Both the position numbers and the translations under genes were made by a program. Below, in pieces: positions 34,606-44,468 of a DNA stretch of 64,000 nucleotides. Origin of the DNA: Duganella sp. CF517 (GTDB taxonomy: Bacteria > Pseudomonadota > Gammaproteobacteria > Burkholderiales > Burkholderiaceae_D); NCBI RefSeq assembly GCF_900110275.1, contig NZ_FODC01000005.1, positions 62,001 through 126,000 on the forward strand, given 5' to 3'. How positions within the stretch are numbered: the first letter of the stretch is position 1; each line of letters begins with the position of its first letter. The notes beneath the pieces are model-generated. The model was not told the DNA's origin. It saw only the letters and a list, made by a program, of their open reading frames with translations, and searched no databases.

Positions 34606-37476
34606 ATGTCCGATAAAAGCAAAGCCCCGAAGAAGCCTGAAAGCAAGTACCCGGTCAACATGACCGAAACCCCGTTCCCGATGCGCGGCGACATGGCCAA
34701 GCGCGAGCCGGGCTGGGTGCAGCAATGGCAGGATAAGAAAGTCTACGAGCGCGTGCGCAAGGCCGCCGCCGGCCGGCCGAAATTCATCCTGCACGACGGC
34801 CCGCCGTACGCCAACGGCGACATCCACCTCGGCCACGCCGTCAACAAGATCCTCAAGGACATGGTGGTCAAATCGCGCTCGCTGGCCGGGTTCGACGCGC
34901 CCTACGTGCCGGGCTGGGATTGCCACGGCATGCCGATCGAAATCCAGATCGAAAAACTGTACGGCAAAAACCTGCCGACCGCCGACGTGCTGACCAAGGC
35001 CCGCGCCTACGCGCTCGAACAGGTCGACCGCCAGCGCAAGGACTTCATCCGCCTGGGCGTGCTCGGCGAATGGAACAATCCCTACCTGACGATGAACTTC
35101 TCGAACGAGGCCGACGAACTGCGCGCCCTCGGCAAGATGCTCGACAAGGGCTACGTCTACCGCGGCCTGAAGCCGGTCAACTGGTGCTTCGATTGCCAGT
35201 CGGCCTTGGCCGAGGCCGAGGTCGAATACCAGGACAAGCGCGATCCGGCGATCGACGTCGGCTTCAAGTTCGCCGAGTTCGACAAGCTCGCCAGCGCCTT
35301 CGACCTGGTCCAGCTGCCCACCCACGAAGGCTACATCGTCATCTGGACCACCACGCCGTGGACCATCCCGTCCAACCAGGCGCTCAACGTCAACCCGGAA
35401 GTGACGTACGCGCTGGTGCAAACCGCGCGCGACGGCCAGCCGCTGCTGCTGATCCTGGCGCAGGACCTGGTCGAATCGTCGCTGGCGCGCTTCAAGCTCG
35501 AGGGCGTCACGATCGCCACCTGCCTGGGCGCAGACCTGGCGGGCATCAGCTTCCTGCATCCGCTGCACGCGGCAGACACTTTCTACAACCGCCTGTCGCC
35601 GATGTACCTGGCCGACTACGTGACCACCGAGAGCGGCACCGGCGTGGTCCACTCGGCGCCCGCCTATGGCCTGGACGACTTCATCTCCTGCAAGGCGCAC
35701 GGCATGGCCGACGACCAGATCCTGACCCCGGTCATGGGCGACGGCAAATTCATCCCGGCGCTGCCGCTGTTCGGCGGCATGACGATCTGGGAGGCGTCCA
35801 AGCCGATCTGCAACGCGCTGCGCGAGGCCGGCGCGCTGTTCGAGGTCAAGATGTTCGACCACAGCTACATGCACTGCTGGCGCCACAAGTCGCCGATCAT
35901 CTACCGCGCCACGTCGCAGTGGTTCGCCGGCATGGACGTCAAGCCGAAGGACGGCGGCGCCACGTTGCGCGAAGCGGCGCTCAAAGGCATCGCCGAGACC
36001 AAGTTCTTCCCGGACTGGGGCCAGGCGCGCCTGCACGGCATGATCGCCAACCGTCCCGACTGGACCCTGTCGCGCCAGCGCCAGTGGGGCGTGCCGATGG
36101 CCTTCGTGGTGCACAAGGAAACCGGCGCGCTGCATCCGCGCACGCCGGAGCTGCTCGAGCAAGTGGCCCGGCTGATCGAAAAGGGCGGCATCGACGCCTG
36201 GCTCGCGCTGGATTTGAAAGACCTGATCGGCGACGAAGCGGCCGCCTACGCCAAGAACAAGGACACGCTCGACGTCTGGTTCGATTCCGGCACCACCCAC
36301 CAGACCGTGCTGCGCGGTTCGCACAAGGAGCAGTCGGCCTTCCCCGCCGACCTGTATCTGGAGGGTTCGGACCAGCACCGCGGCTGGTTCCACTCGTCGC
36401 TGCTGACGTCGTCGATGCTCAACGGCACGCCGCCGTACAAGGCGCTGCTGACGCACGGCTTCACCGTCGACGGCGAAGGCAAGAAGATGTCCAAGTCGCT
36501 GGGTAACACGCTGGCGCCGCAGAAGATCTCCGACACGCTCGGCGCCGACATCCTGCGCCTGTGGATCGCCTCGACCGACTACACCGGCGAGCTGTCGATC
36601 TCCGACGAGATCCTCAAGCGCGTGACCGAAGCCTATCGCCGCATCCGCAACACGCTGCGCTTCCTGCTGGCGAACATCTCGGACTTCGATCACGCGCGCG
36701 ACGCCGTGCCGGTGGCCGAGATGCTGGAGATCGACCGCTACGCGATCGCCAACATGGCCGCGCTGCAGAAGGAGATGGAAGCCCACTACGAACAGTACGA
36801 GTTCCAGCCGGTGTATTCGAAGCTGCAGAACTACTGCTCGGAGGACCTGGGCGGCTTCTACCTCGACATCCTCAAGGACCGCCTGTACACGTCGGCCGTC
36901 GGTTCGCACGCGCGCCGCTCGGCGCAGACGGCGCTGTGGCACATCACGCAAAGCCTGCTGCGCCTGATGGCGCCGGCGCTGTCGTTCACGGCGGAGGAAG
37001 CCTGGGCCATCTTCGCCGGCGAGCAGGCGTACCGGGCCAGCGACGAGACCATCTTCACGCAAACCTGGTGGCAGCTGCCGCAGCCGGCCGACGCCGAGGC
37101 GCTGCTGGCCAAGTACACGGCCCTGCGCGCGGTGCGCACCGACGTGACCAAGCAATTGGAGGACTTGCGCACCTCGGGCGCGATCGGTTCGTCGCTGCAG
37201 GCCGAGCTGACCATCAAGGCCGCCGGCGACAAGTACCGGCTGCTGGCCAGCCTCGAGGACGACCTCAAATTCGTCTTCATCACGTCGCTGGCGCAAGCCG
37301 TCGAAGTGGCGGCCGACGCCGATGAAGCGGTCGAAGTGGCCGCCTCCACGGCCGAGAAGTGCGAGCGCTGCTGGCACTACCGCGCCGACGTCGGCGCCCA
37401 CGCGGACCATCCGACGCTCTGCGGCCGCTGCCACAGCAATCTGTTCGGTGCGGGCGAAAAACGCAAGTTCGCTTAA
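34606..37476 (+). CDS. ileS: Isoleucyl-tRNA synthetase
   Basis: A 956-aa class I synthetase. HIGH-type signature [15 protein letters not shown] lies near residue 67; KMSKS appears as [10 protein letters not shown] near 625. The CP1 editing domain lies between them ([12 protein letters not shown]), and a C-terminal Zn-finger has four Cys (CERCWHY and CGRCHSN). This is the bacterial type-1 form, expected to be mupirocin-sensitive. No leader T-box is visible, as usual outside Gram-positives. It is 63 bases after ribF and 75 before lspA, with a strong hairpin in the second gap. Confidence 0.97.
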   Translation: MSDKSKAPKKPESKYPVNMTETPFPMRGDMAKREPGWVQQWQDKKVYERVRKAAAGRPKFILHDGPPYANGDIHLGHAVNKILKDMVVKSRSLAGFDAPYVPGWDCHGMPIEIQIEKLYGKNLPTADVLTKARAYALEQVDRQRKDFIRLGVLGEWNNPYLTMNFSNEADELRALGKMLDKGYVYRGLKPVNWCFDCQSALAEAEVEYQDKRDPAIDVGFKFAEFDKLASAFDLVQLPTHEGYIVIWTTTPWTIPSNQALNVNPEVTYALVQTARDGQPLLLILAQDLVESSLARFKLEGVTIATCLGADLAGISFLHPLHAADTFYNRLSPMYLADYVTTESGTGVVHSAPAYGLDDFISCKAHGMADDQILTPVMGDGKFIPALPLFGGMTIWEASKPICNALREAGALFEVKMFDHSYMHCWRHKSPIIYRATSQWFAGMDVKPKDGGATLREAALKGIAETKFFPDWGQARLHGMIANRPDWTLSRQRQWGVPMAFVVHKETGALHPRTPELLEQVARLIEKGGIDAWLALDLKDLIGDEAAAYAKNKDTLDVWFDSGTTHQTVLRGSHKEQSAFPADLYLEGSDQHRGWFHSSLLTSSMLNGTPPYKALLTHGFTVDGEGKKMSKSLGNTLAPQKISDTLGADILRLWIASTDYTGELSISDEILKRVTEAYRRIRNTLRFLLANISDFDHARDAVPVAEMLEIDRYAIANMAALQKEMEAHYEQYEFQPVYSKLQNYCSEDLGGFYLDILKDRLYTSAVGSHARRSAQTALWHITQSLLRLMAPALSFTAEEAWAIFAGEQAYRASDETIFTQTWWQLPQPADAEALLAKYTALRAVRTDVTKQLEDLRTSGAIGSSLQAELTIKAAGDKYRLLASLEDDLKFVFITSLAQAVEVAADADEAVEVAASTAEKCERCWHYRADVGAHADHPTLCGRCHSNLFGAGEKRKFA

Positions 37477-37485
37477 TATTGGGCC

Positions 37486-37520
37486 CGCCGATTTCCGACC
37501 GCGCGGCGGTCGGATCGGCG
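37486..37520 (+). other. Bulged hairpin between ileS and lspA
   Basis: CGCCGAT (37486-37492) and CCGACCGC (37495-37502) pair with ATCGGCG (37514-37520) and GCGGTCGG (37506-37513): about 15 bp with a 2-base bulge and a GCG loop. With no T run, a role in mRNA processing or relative expression is more plausible than termination. Confidence 0.5.
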
Positions 37521-37551
37521 GCGCCGTCGCCACGAACCTCTCTGATATTTT

Positions 37552-38055
37552 ATGGCCACTAAAAAAATCTTCCCGACCAAGTCGTCCTCCAGCCTGATTC
37601 CCTGGCTCGGCATCGCCTTCATCGTCATGCTGATCGACCAGCTGTCGAAGATCACCATCACCCGCACCTTCCAGCTGGGCGAGGAAAAATTCATCACCTC
37701 GTTCTTCAACCTGGTGCTGGCCTATAACAAGGGCGCGGCCTTCAGCTTCCTGCACAACGCCGGCGGCTGGCAGCGCTATTTCTTCACCGGCATCGGCATC
37801 GCCGCCGCCGCCTACATCATCTACCTGTTGAAAAAACACGGTGGGCAACGCATGTTCTCGTGGGCGCTGTCGCTGGTGCTCGGGGGCGCGGTCGGCAACG
37901 TCATCGACCGCCTGCTGTACGGCCACGTGATCGACTTCCTCGATTTCCATTGGGCCGGCTGGGGCCACTTCCCGGCGTTTAACATCGCCGACGCGGCCAT
38001 CTGCATCGGCGCGGCGCTGTTCATCCTCGACGAACTGCGGCGCGTGAACAAATAA
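37552..38055 (+). CDS. lspA: Lipoprotein signal peptidase (signal peptidase II)
   Basis: The 167-aa protein has four membrane helices and the family boxes: [51 protein letters not shown] and [12 protein letters not shown]. The catalytic Asp pair is in NVIDR and NIADA. It cuts signal peptides from diacylglyceryl-prolipoproteins in the inner membrane. The order ileS-lspA is widely conserved. It is 16 bases before coaBC. Confidence 0.96.
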   Translation: MATKKIFPTKSSSSLIPWLGIAFIVMLIDQLSKITITRTFQLGEEKFITSFFNLVLAYNKGAAFSFLHNAGGWQRYFFTGIGIAAAAYIIYLLKKHGGQRMFSWALSLVLGGAVGNVIDRLLYGHVIDFLDFHWAGWGHFPAFNIADAAICIGAALFILDELRRVNK

Positions 38056-38071
38056 GCGGGAGAGCGGCATC

Positions 38072-39295
38072 ATGGAATTGACTGGTAAAAAAATCGTCCT
38101 CGGCCTGTCCGGCGGCGTGGCCTGCTACAAGGCGGCGGAACTGTGCCGCGCGCTGACCAAGGCCGGCGCCTCGGTGCAGGTGGTGATGACCGACGCCGCC
38201 ACCCACTTCATCACCGCCGTCACCATGCAGGCCCTGTCGGGCAACAAGGTGTTCAGCAGCCAGTGGGACCCGCGCGTCGACAACAACATGGCCCACATCG
38301 ACGTCACCCGCGACGCCGACGCGATTTTGATCGCGCCCTGCTCGGCCGACTTTATGTATAAGCTGGCGCACGGCGTTTGCGACGACCTGCTGTCGACCAT
38401 GTGCCTGGCGCGTCCGCGCCGCGTGCCGCTGCTGGTGGCCCCGGCGATGAATGTGGAAATGTGGCAGAACCCGGCCACCCAGCGCAACGCCCGCCAACTC
38501 GAAGAAGATGGCATCGTCATCTTCGGCCCGGCGGCCGGCGACCAGGCCTGCGGCGAGGTGGGCATGGGCCGCATGCTGGAACCGGCGCAGCTGCTCGAAG
38601 AGCTGATCGCGTCGTTCCAGCCCAAAGTGCTGGCCGGTAAGCGCATCCTGATCACCGCCGGCCCGACCTTCGAGCCGATCGACCCGGTGCGCGGCATCAC
38701 CAACCTGTCGTCCGGGAAGATGGGCTACGCGGTGGCGCGCGCGGCGCGCGAAGCCGGCGCCGAAGTGGTGCTGGTGTCCGGTCCGACGGCGCTGCCGGCG
38801 CCGTTCGGCGTGCAGCGCATCAACGTCCAAAGCGCGGTGCAGATGCACGACGCGGTGCTGGCCAATGTCGACCACCAGCATATCTTCATCGCCGTGGCGG
38901 CGGTCGCCGACTGGCGCGTGTCCAATTCCAGCGAACAGAAACTGAAGAAGAATCCGGACGGCTCGGTGCCGGACCTGAAGTTCGAACAGAACCCGGACAT
39001 CCTGGCCACGGTCGCCGCACGCACCTCGCTGGCCGGCCATCCGTACTGCGTCGGCTTCGCCGCCGAATCGGAAAACCTGATCCAGTTCGGCGCCGACAAA
39101 CGCGAGAAAAAAGGCATTCCGCTGCTGGTCGGGAACATCGGCCACCACACCTTCGGCCAGGACGACAACACCATCATCCTGTTCGACGAAAACGGCCACA
39201 CCATCCTGCCGCGCGCCGACAAACTGACCTTGGCGCGCCAGCTGATTTCCGAAATCTCCAAACGCATCTCGCAGCACTCGCTGTTCGCAAAATAA
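38072..39295 (+). CDS. coaBC: Bifunctional phosphopantothenoylcysteine decarboxylase / phosphopantothenate-cysteine ligase
   Basis: The 407-aa protein has an N-terminal FMN-binding CoaC domain with [19 protein letters not shown] and the Cys loop [11 protein letters not shown], and a C-terminal CoaB domain with [20 protein letters not shown] and AAVADWR. It performs two steps of coenzyme A synthesis. The coaBC-dut order is common in proteobacteria. The gene overlaps no neighbour and lies 13 bases before dut, so co-transcription is likely. Confidence 0.96.
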   Translation: MELTGKKIVLGLSGGVACYKAAELCRALTKAGASVQVVMTDAATHFITAVTMQALSGNKVFSSQWDPRVDNNMAHIDVTRDADAILIAPCSADFMYKLAHGVCDDLLSTMCLARPRRVPLLVAPAMNVEMWQNPATQRNARQLEEDGIVIFGPAAGDQACGEVGMGRMLEPAQLLEELIASFQPKVLAGKRILITAGPTFEPIDPVRGITNLSSGKMGYAVARAAREAGAEVVLVSGPTALPAPFGVQRINVQSAVQMHDAVLANVDHQHIFIAVAAVADWRVSNSSEQKLKKNPDGSVPDLKFEQNPDILATVAARTSLAGHPYCVGFAAESENLIQFGADKREKKGIPLLVGNIGHHTFGQDDNTIILFDENGHTILPRADKLTLARQLISEISKRISQHSLFAK

Positions 39296-39308
39296 TAGAG
39301 CACAACGC

Positions 39309-39758
39309 ATGAAAAACATCGACGTCAAAATCCTCGACCCGCGCATGAAAGACCAGTTGCCGGCCTACGCCACGCCGGGTTCGGCGGGCCTCGACCTGCG
39401 CGCCTGCATCGACGCGCCGCTCACCATCGAAGCCGGCCAGACGGTGCTGATCCCGACCGGCCTGGCGATCCACGTCGCCGATCCGGGCTACGCCGCCATG
39501 ATCCTGCCGCGCAGCGGCATGGGCCACAAGAACGGCATCGTACTGGGGAATCTGGTAGGCTTGATCGATTCCGATTACCAGGGCCAGTTGATGATCTCGA
39601 CATGGAACAGGGGCAACAGCGCGTTCACGCTGAACCCGATGGAACGCCTGGCGCAGCTGATTATTGTTCCCGTCCTGCAAGTCGGTTTCAACGTCGTCGA
39701 AGAATTCGACACCAGCGAACGCGGTGCCGGCGGTTTCGGAAGCACCGGAAAACACTAA
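39309..39758 (+). CDS. dut: dUTP diphosphatase
   Basis: The 149-aa trimeric dUTPase shows motifs 1-5: [10 protein letters not shown] (1), [11 protein letters not shown] (2), [17 protein letters not shown] (3, with the catalytic Asp), [11 protein letters not shown] (4) and [12 protein letters not shown] (5). It hydrolyses dUTP to dUMP, keeping uracil out of DNA and feeding thymidylate synthesis. It is last in the ribF-ileS-lspA-coaBC-dut run, 19 bases before the next ORF. Confidence 0.97.
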   Translation: MKNIDVKILDPRMKDQLPAYATPGSAGLDLRACIDAPLTIEAGQTVLIPTGLAIHVADPGYAAMILPRSGMGHKNGIVLGNLVGLIDSDYQGQLMISTWNRGNSAFTLNPMERLAQLIIVPVLQVGFNVVEEFDTSERGAGGFGSTGKH

Positions 39759-39777
39759 AAGAACTCGGAGACTAGGG

Positions 39778-40875
39778 ATGGTCCAGCAACACAATTCGAA
39801 GAAATTCGCCACTATATCCCTGCTGGCCGCGGCCATGATGCTGTCGGCCTGTTCGACCTTCACCTCCAGGACGGCCGAACCCGCGCAGGGTCCGGTGGTC
39901 GCGCGCACGGTCGACGAAGGCGCCCCGGTGGTCACCGCCAAGATGGCCGCCGCGCGCCAGGCGCTCGGTCAGATGGTGGCGCTGCAGGACCGCCTGTACC
40001 GCATCGCCGGTCCGCTGTTGATCAACAACGCCGACCTGTGCCGCAACCAGGCCCGCAACCTGCTCGGCTTCACCGCCAAGAACAAATACTCGTACTCGGG
40101 CGAATTCGTCGACGCCGCGCAGGCGGTGCTGAACTACGGCGACCGCCTGGAAGTGGCCAGCGTGCTGGCCGGCAGCGGCGCCGCCCGCGTGGGCCTGCGC
40201 AAGGGCGACGTACTGCTGGCGGCCGAGGGCAAAAGCCTGCCGACCGGCCAGCACGCCGAGACCGAGGCGGCCGGCGTGCTGGGCCCGCTCGTGGCCAACA
40301 ACCAGTCGCTCAACCTGATCGTCGAACGCAATGGCAGCAACCAGGCGCTCAAGGTGCCGGTCACGCGCGCCTGCGCCTTCAAGATCGACATCGGCAATTC
40401 GGACAACATCAACGCCTACTCGGACGGCCAGCGCGTGATGATCACGCGCGGCATGGTCAACTTCGCGCAAACCGACGAAGCCATCGCCTACGTGCTGGCC
40501 AAGGACATCGCCCACAATGTGCTGGGCCACGCCGCCAAGACGCGCTCGGCCTACACGGTCGGCAGCATCATCGACAACCTGGTCGCGGTGCGGCCGGACC
40601 TGTCGATGCTGATCGGCAGCGCCGGCATCAAGCCGATGCCGCAGGAACTGGACGCGGCGGCCGATTCGCTGTCGCTGTACATGGTGGCGCGGGCCGGCTT
40701 CAGCACGGCGCAGGCGCGCGCCTTCTGGCAGCGGCTGGCCAGCCAGTATCCCGCTTCGGTCTTGAACGGCTACACCGCCAACCACCCCGGCATCAACTAC
40801 CGCCTGTCGGCGATCGACAAGACCGTGGCCGAAATCAAGGGCAAGCAGGCGGCCAAGAAGCCGCTGGTACCGTGA
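39778..40875 (+). CDS. Lipoprotein with degenerate M48-like peptidase and PDZ-like domains
   Basis: The 365-aa protein has a lipoprotein signal with lipobox LSAC (C25). A PDZ-like part (about 125-190, SGAARVGLRKGDVLLAAEGK) follows, then a region resembling M48 peptidases: the expected HEIAH site is KDIAHNVLGHAA at 242-253, so the first His and Glu are replaced by K242 and D243. It then has ELDAAADSLSLYMVARAGF, matching the E-x3-D helix region of M48 with changes. Activity is therefore doubtful; a chaperone or scaffold role at the outer membrane is possible. ATG 39778 is chosen because it gives the signal peptide. Confidence 0.7.
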   Translation: MVQQHNSKKFATISLLAAAMMLSACSTFTSRTAEPAQGPVVARTVDEGAPVVTAKMAAARQALGQMVALQDRLYRIAGPLLINNADLCRNQARNLLGFTAKNKYSYSGEFVDAAQAVLNYGDRLEVASVLAGSGAARVGLRKGDVLLAAEGKSLPTGQHAETEAAGVLGPLVANNQSLNLIVERNGSNQALKVPVTRACAFKIDIGNSDNINAYSDGQRVMITRGMVNFAQTDEAIAYVLAKDIAHNVLGHAAKTRSAYTVGSIIDNLVAVRPDLSMLIGSAGIKPMPQELDAAADSLSLYMVARAGFSTAQARAFWQRLASQYPASVLNGYTANHPGINYRLSAIDKTVAEIKGKQAAKKPLVP

Positions 40876-40880
40876 GCCAC

Positions 40881-41282
40881 ATGAGAACACCGGCGTTGAT
40901 GGCGGTGGTGCTGATGTCGCTGGCCGTCTCGGGCGCCGCCCAAGCGGCGCAATGGCGCAAAGTCAGTTCGAGCCCGGGCAACGTCTTCTACATCGACAGC
41001 ACCAAGGTCGTCAAAAAAGACAAGACCCGCAAGGTGTGGTCGCTGCAGTCCTATACCAAGGCGCAGCAGACGCCCGAGGGCAAGCCTTACCGCTCGGTCA
41101 AGGCGCAGCACCTGTATTCCTGCGAGGACCGCACGGCGGTGATGCTGTCGCAGGTGTTCTATCCCGAAACGATGGGCAGGGGCGAACCGGTCGAGAACTA
41201 TATCTACGAAAAATTCAGCCCCGAGGAGGTGGCGCCGGGCAGTCCGTTCGAAAAAGCGCTGGCGAAGGTGTGCAAGCGCTGA
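40881..41282 (+). CDS. Small secreted protein, surface-adhesin E-like
   Basis: The 133-aa protein starts with a clear signal peptide (MRTPALMAVVLMSLAVSGAA, cleavage near AQA-AQW). The mature part has alternating strands: WRKVSSSPGNVFYIDSTKVV, VWSLQSYTKAQ and CEDRTAVMLSQVFY, with two Cys that could form a disulfide. This pattern resembles the small beta-rich surface-adhesin E family found in many betaproteobacteria; function is not established. It begins five bases after the M48-like gene, so the two envelope proteins are probably co-expressed. Confidence 0.7.
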   Translation: MRTPALMAVVLMSLAVSGAAQAAQWRKVSSSPGNVFYIDSTKVVKKDKTRKVWSLQSYTKAQQTPEGKPYRSVKAQHLYSCEDRTAVMLSQVFYPETMGRGEPVENYIYEKFSPEEVAPGSPFEKALAKVCKR

Positions 41283-41295
41283 CTTCGCGCAAGCC

Positions 41296-41433
41296 TTAAC
41301 GGATGTTCGGGAAATCGGGGAACACGGTCCCCATCAGCCAGGTCAGGCCGCCGCAGAACACCACGGCGATAATCAGCACGATCAGCAGGCGGCCGAATTT
41401 TGGTGAGCCGTCGTCTTCCTTGTGGTCGTTCAT
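41296..41433 (-). CDS. 45-aa single-pass membrane protein
   Basis: The short frame MNDHKEDDGSPKFGRLLIVL has a charged N-terminus followed by one strong membrane helix (RLLIVLIIAVVFCGGLTWLM) and a short tail (PDFPNIR). It has the look of the small membrane proteins often missed in annotation. It is divergent from xdhC (43 bases between starts) and convergent with the adhesin-like gene. Longer upstream frames overlap xdhC and lack coding signs. Function unknown. Confidence 0.6.
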   Translation of the reverse strand: MNDHKEDDGSPKFGRLLIVLIIAVVFCGGLTWLMGTVFPDFPNIR

Positions 41434-41476
41434 GGCAGTTCCTGCAAGCTTTGTAGAGGCGTAGTATATTCCATCC

Positions 41477-42499
41477 ATGGACAGCATCGACCTCGAAGTA
41501 CTCAAAACCAGCGCCGCGTGGATCGCCTCCGGGCGCCGCTGCGAACTTATCACCGTCATCAAGACCTGGGGCTCGAGCCCCCGTCCGGTCGGCGCCACCC
41601 TGGCCATCTGCGAAGATGGCACGGTGATCGGCTCCGTCTCGGGCGGCTGCATCGAGGATGACCTGATCGCCCGCGTGCGCGACGAAGGCATCAGCCGCAG
41701 CTTGCCCGAGATCGTCAGCTACGGCATCACCGCCGACGAGGCGCACCGTTTCGGCCTGCCCTGCGGCGGCACCATCGAACTGTCGATCGAACCGCTGTCG
41801 GAACGCAGCCGCGTCGCCGAACTGCTGGACCGGCTGGAGCGGCACGAACTGGTGCAGCGCCGGCTCGATCTGCACACCGGCGACGTCGAGCTGTCGCAGG
41901 CCGCGCCGGGCGCGCAGATGCAGGTCAGCGAGCGCGCCATGGTCACCCTGCACGGACCGCGCTGGCGCCTGCTGATCATCGGCGCCGGCCAGTTGTCGCG
42001 CTTTCTGGCGCAAATCGCCACCGCGATGGACTACCACGTCATCGTCTGCGACCCGCGCGAGGAATACCGCGCCGGCTGGCAGGTCGACGGCGTGCAGCTG
42101 GTGCACGACATGCCGGACGATATCGTGCTGTCGATGAAGCTCGACCACCGCAGCGCCGTGGTGGCGCTGACGCACGACCCCAAGCTCGACGACCTGGCGC
42201 TGATGGAGGCGTTGAAGTCGGACGCGTTCTACGTCGGCGCGATCGGCTCGCGGCTGAACAACAGCAAGCGCCGCGAGCGGCTGCTGGAGTTCGACCTGAC
42301 GCCGGAACAGCTGGCGCGCCTGCACGGGCCGATCGGCCTGTACATCGGCAGCAAAACGCCGTCGGAGATCGCGATATCGATTCTGGCGGAGCTGACGGCG
42401 ATCAAAAACGGCGTGCCGACGGCGATGCTGATCCCGCACGCCGCCTCGCCGGCGGCGCCGGGCGACACCGTCTGCGCCGTCGACAGCGGCGCGGTATAA
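41477..42499 (+). CDS. XdhC/CoxF family molybdoenzyme maturation protein
   Basis: The 340-aa protein has an N-terminal XdhC_CoxI domain (TVIKTWGSSPRPVGATLAIC, then VSGGCIEDDL and LPCGGTIELSIEP) and a C-terminal Rossmann part (LLIIGAGQLSRFLAQIA; YVGAIGSRLNNSKRRERLL). XdhC proteins bind molybdenum cofactor and promote its sulfuration and insertion into xanthine dehydrogenase-type enzymes. No xdhAB genes are adjacent, so it may serve another family member elsewhere. It fits with moaA and the MobA-MoeA gene in the same window. Confidence 0.88.
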   Translation: MDSIDLEVLKTSAAWIASGRRCELITVIKTWGSSPRPVGATLAICEDGTVIGSVSGGCIEDDLIARVRDEGISRSLPEIVSYGITADEAHRFGLPCGGTIELSIEPLSERSRVAELLDRLERHELVQRRLDLHTGDVELSQAAPGAQMQVSERAMVTLHGPRWRLLIIGAGQLSRFLAQIATAMDYHVIVCDPREEYRAGWQVDGVQLVHDMPDDIVLSMKLDHRSAVVALTHDPKLDDLALMEALKSDAFYVGAIGSRLNNSKRRERLLEFDLTPEQLARLHGPIGLYIGSKTPSEIAISILAELTAIKNGVPTAMLIPHAASPAAPGDTVCAVDSGAV

Positions 42500-42614
42500 A
42501 AGCGCAGGCGCAGACAATTCGAAAGCAACAATCGGCTGGTGCGATGGGCGCCGGCACGGGACAATAGCGCGGTCACGCAATTACGCAATCGCGCCAACCG
42601 CAACTGGAACCCGC

Positions 42615-43505
42615 ATGAGCACCGCCAACCTCCTCCGCCTGATCTTCCTGGCCGCCATCTGGGGCGGCTCCTTCCTGTTCATGCGGATCGCCGCGCCGGT
42701 GCTGGGCGCCGCCGTCCTGATCGAATACCGCGTGCTGTTCGCTTCCCTCTTCCTGGCGGTGATCGCGGTGGTGCTCAAACAGCCGCTCAACCTGCGCAAA
42801 CACTGGAAGCACTACTTCATCCTCGGCCTGTTCAACTCCGCGCTGCCGTTCCTGATGTTCGCCTTCGCCGCGCGCACGCTGTCGGCCTCCCTGCTGGCCG
42901 TGCTGAACGCCACCACGCCGCTGTGGGGCACGCTGATCGCCGCCGTTCTCACCCGCCAGATGGTCGGCGGTAAAGTCATGCTCGGCCTTGTGCTGGGCGC
43001 CTGCGGCGTCGCGCTGCTGGTCGGCTTCGACCATGTCAGCGCCAAACCCGGCGCCGGACTCGCGATCGCCGCCGTGCTGTTCGCCTCCTTCAACTACGGC
43101 ATCGCCAGCAACTACGCCAAATCCGTCAAGGACGTCGAGCCGCTGTCCAACGCGCACGGCTCCATGTGGGCCTCCACGCTGCTGGTGCTGCCGGTGGTGC
43201 CGTTCTTCCCGGCGCCGGGCGAGCCGAGCATCGGCATCATGGGCGCCGTGATCGCGCTGGGGGTGCTGTGCAGCGGCATCGCCTACCTGATCTACTTCCG
43301 CCTGATCCGGGATGTCGGGCCGTCGTCGGCGCTGACGGTGACCTTCCTCAGCCCCCTGTTCGGCATCTTGTGGGGCACGCTGTTCCTCGGCGAGACGGTC
43401 GGCTGGTACACCATCGTCGGCGCCGCCATCGTCATCGCCGGCACCGCGCTGGTCACCGGCTTCCGCCCCCACTTCGGCCCGCTGCGCAAAGCCAAAACCG
43501 TATGA
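42615..43505 (+). CDS. DMT superfamily transporter, EamA domains
   Basis: The 296-aa protein has ten predicted membrane helices in two EamA repeats (first near LRLIFLAAIWGGSFLFMRIA, second near GLAIAAVLFASFNYGIASNY). Such carriers export small molecules, amino acids or drugs; the substrate is not readable. Its stop overlaps the start of the DNA glycosylase gene (ATGA), so both are translated from one message. A strong ribosome site is absent before the ATG. Confidence 0.85.
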   Translation: MSTANLLRLIFLAAIWGGSFLFMRIAAPVLGAAVLIEYRVLFASLFLAVIAVVLKQPLNLRKHWKHYFILGLFNSALPFLMFAFAARTLSASLLAVLNATTPLWGTLIAAVLTRQMVGGKVMLGLVLGACGVALLVGFDHVSAKPGAGLAIAAVLFASFNYGIASNYAKSVKDVEPLSNAHGSMWASTLLVLPVVPFFPAPGEPSIGIMGAVIALGVLCSGIAYLIYFRLIRDVGPSSALTVTFLSPLFGILWGTLFLGETVGWYTIVGAAIVIAGTALVTGFRPHFGPLRKAKTV

Positions 43506-44410
43506 AAAGCTTCACGCTCGACCTGCCGGCCAACTACCGCCTGCGCGACGTACTGGCCTTCCACGGCCGCGACACCGAAAGCGTGGCCGAGGAAGTCGGC
43601 GCAAAGCGCCTGCGCAAAGGCGTGGTGCTTGACGGCGTGCCGGTGGTGCTCGACATCGGGCTTGCGCCAGCCAGCGCCAGCTGCGCGGTGCACGCCGACG
43701 GAAAGCTGTCCAAAGCCACGCAGCAGCGCGTGCGCGAGGCGGCGCTCAGCATCCTCGGTCTGCGCATCGATCCCGAACCGTTCCGCGCCTTCGCCGCCAA
43801 GGACGACATGTTCGGCCCTTTGACCTTGGCGCAGCCGGGACTGCGCATCGTGCAGTCGGCCACCGTGTTCGAAGCGCTGACCTGGGCCATCATCGGCCAG
43901 CAAATCAACCTGTCGTTCGCGATCTCACTGCGCCGCACCTTCATCCTGCAGGCGGGCCGCCGGCACAGCAGCGGCTTGTGGTGCTACCCGGAGGCCGCCG
44001 ACGCGGTCAAACTGGGCATCGAGGATCTGACCGGCCGCAAATTCTCGCGCGCCAAGGCGGAGACCTTGCTGCGCCTGGCGAACCTGGTCGCCAGCGGCGA
44101 ACTGCAACTGGACGCCACGCCGACCAACAGCATCGAGCAGATCTCGGCGGCGCTGCTGGCGGTCAAAGGCATCGGCCCGTGGACGGTCAATTATGGCCTG
44201 CTGCGCGGCTACGGTTACGCCGACTGCTCGCTGCACGGCGACGTCGCCATCCGCGCGGCGCTGCAACAGCTATTGGGTGAAGAGGTCAAACCCGACATGC
44301 CGCGCACCGAACAAATCCTGGCCCGCTACGCGCCGCACCGCACGATGGCCGCCGCACACCTGTGGGCCAGCCTGCACCCGCGCGGCGACGACGACAAAGA
44401 TTCCGCTTGA
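43502..44410 (+). CDS. DNA-3-methyladenine glycosylase II, AlkA-type
   Basis: A 302-aa HhH-GPD glycosylase. The N-terminal AlkA_N-like domain (to about 105) precedes the catalytic part with [18 protein letters not shown], helix-hairpin-helix [16 protein letters not shown] and the catalytic Asp region [13 protein letters not shown]. It removes alkylated purines in base excision repair. ATG 43502 overlaps the transporter stop by four bases; longer frames lie inside that gene. There is no Ada-type sensor fused here. Confidence 0.88.
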   Translation: MKSFTLDLPANYRLRDVLAFHGRDTESVAEEVGAKRLRKGVVLDGVPVVLDIGLAPASASCAVHADGKLSKATQQRVREAALSILGLRIDPEPFRAFAAKDDMFGPLTLAQPGLRIVQSATVFEALTWAIIGQQINLSFAISLRRTFILQAGRRHSSGLWCYPEAADAVKLGIEDLTGRKFSRAKAETLLRLANLVASGELQLDATPTNSIEQISAALLAVKGIGPWTVNYGLLRGYGYADCSLHGDVAIRAALQQLLGEEVKPDMPRTEQILARYAPHRTMAAAHLWASLHPRGDDDKDSA

Positions 44411-44468
44411 TCCTGACGTAACGTCAGGCTTTACGATTCCGGCATCTCCGACCACTACCAAGGATGCC

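Noticed and set aside
34555-38073. A 1172-codon minus-strand frame opposite ileS and lspA
   Set aside because: It spans two well-recognised plus-strand genes and has the composition of a frame shadow in high-GC DNA.
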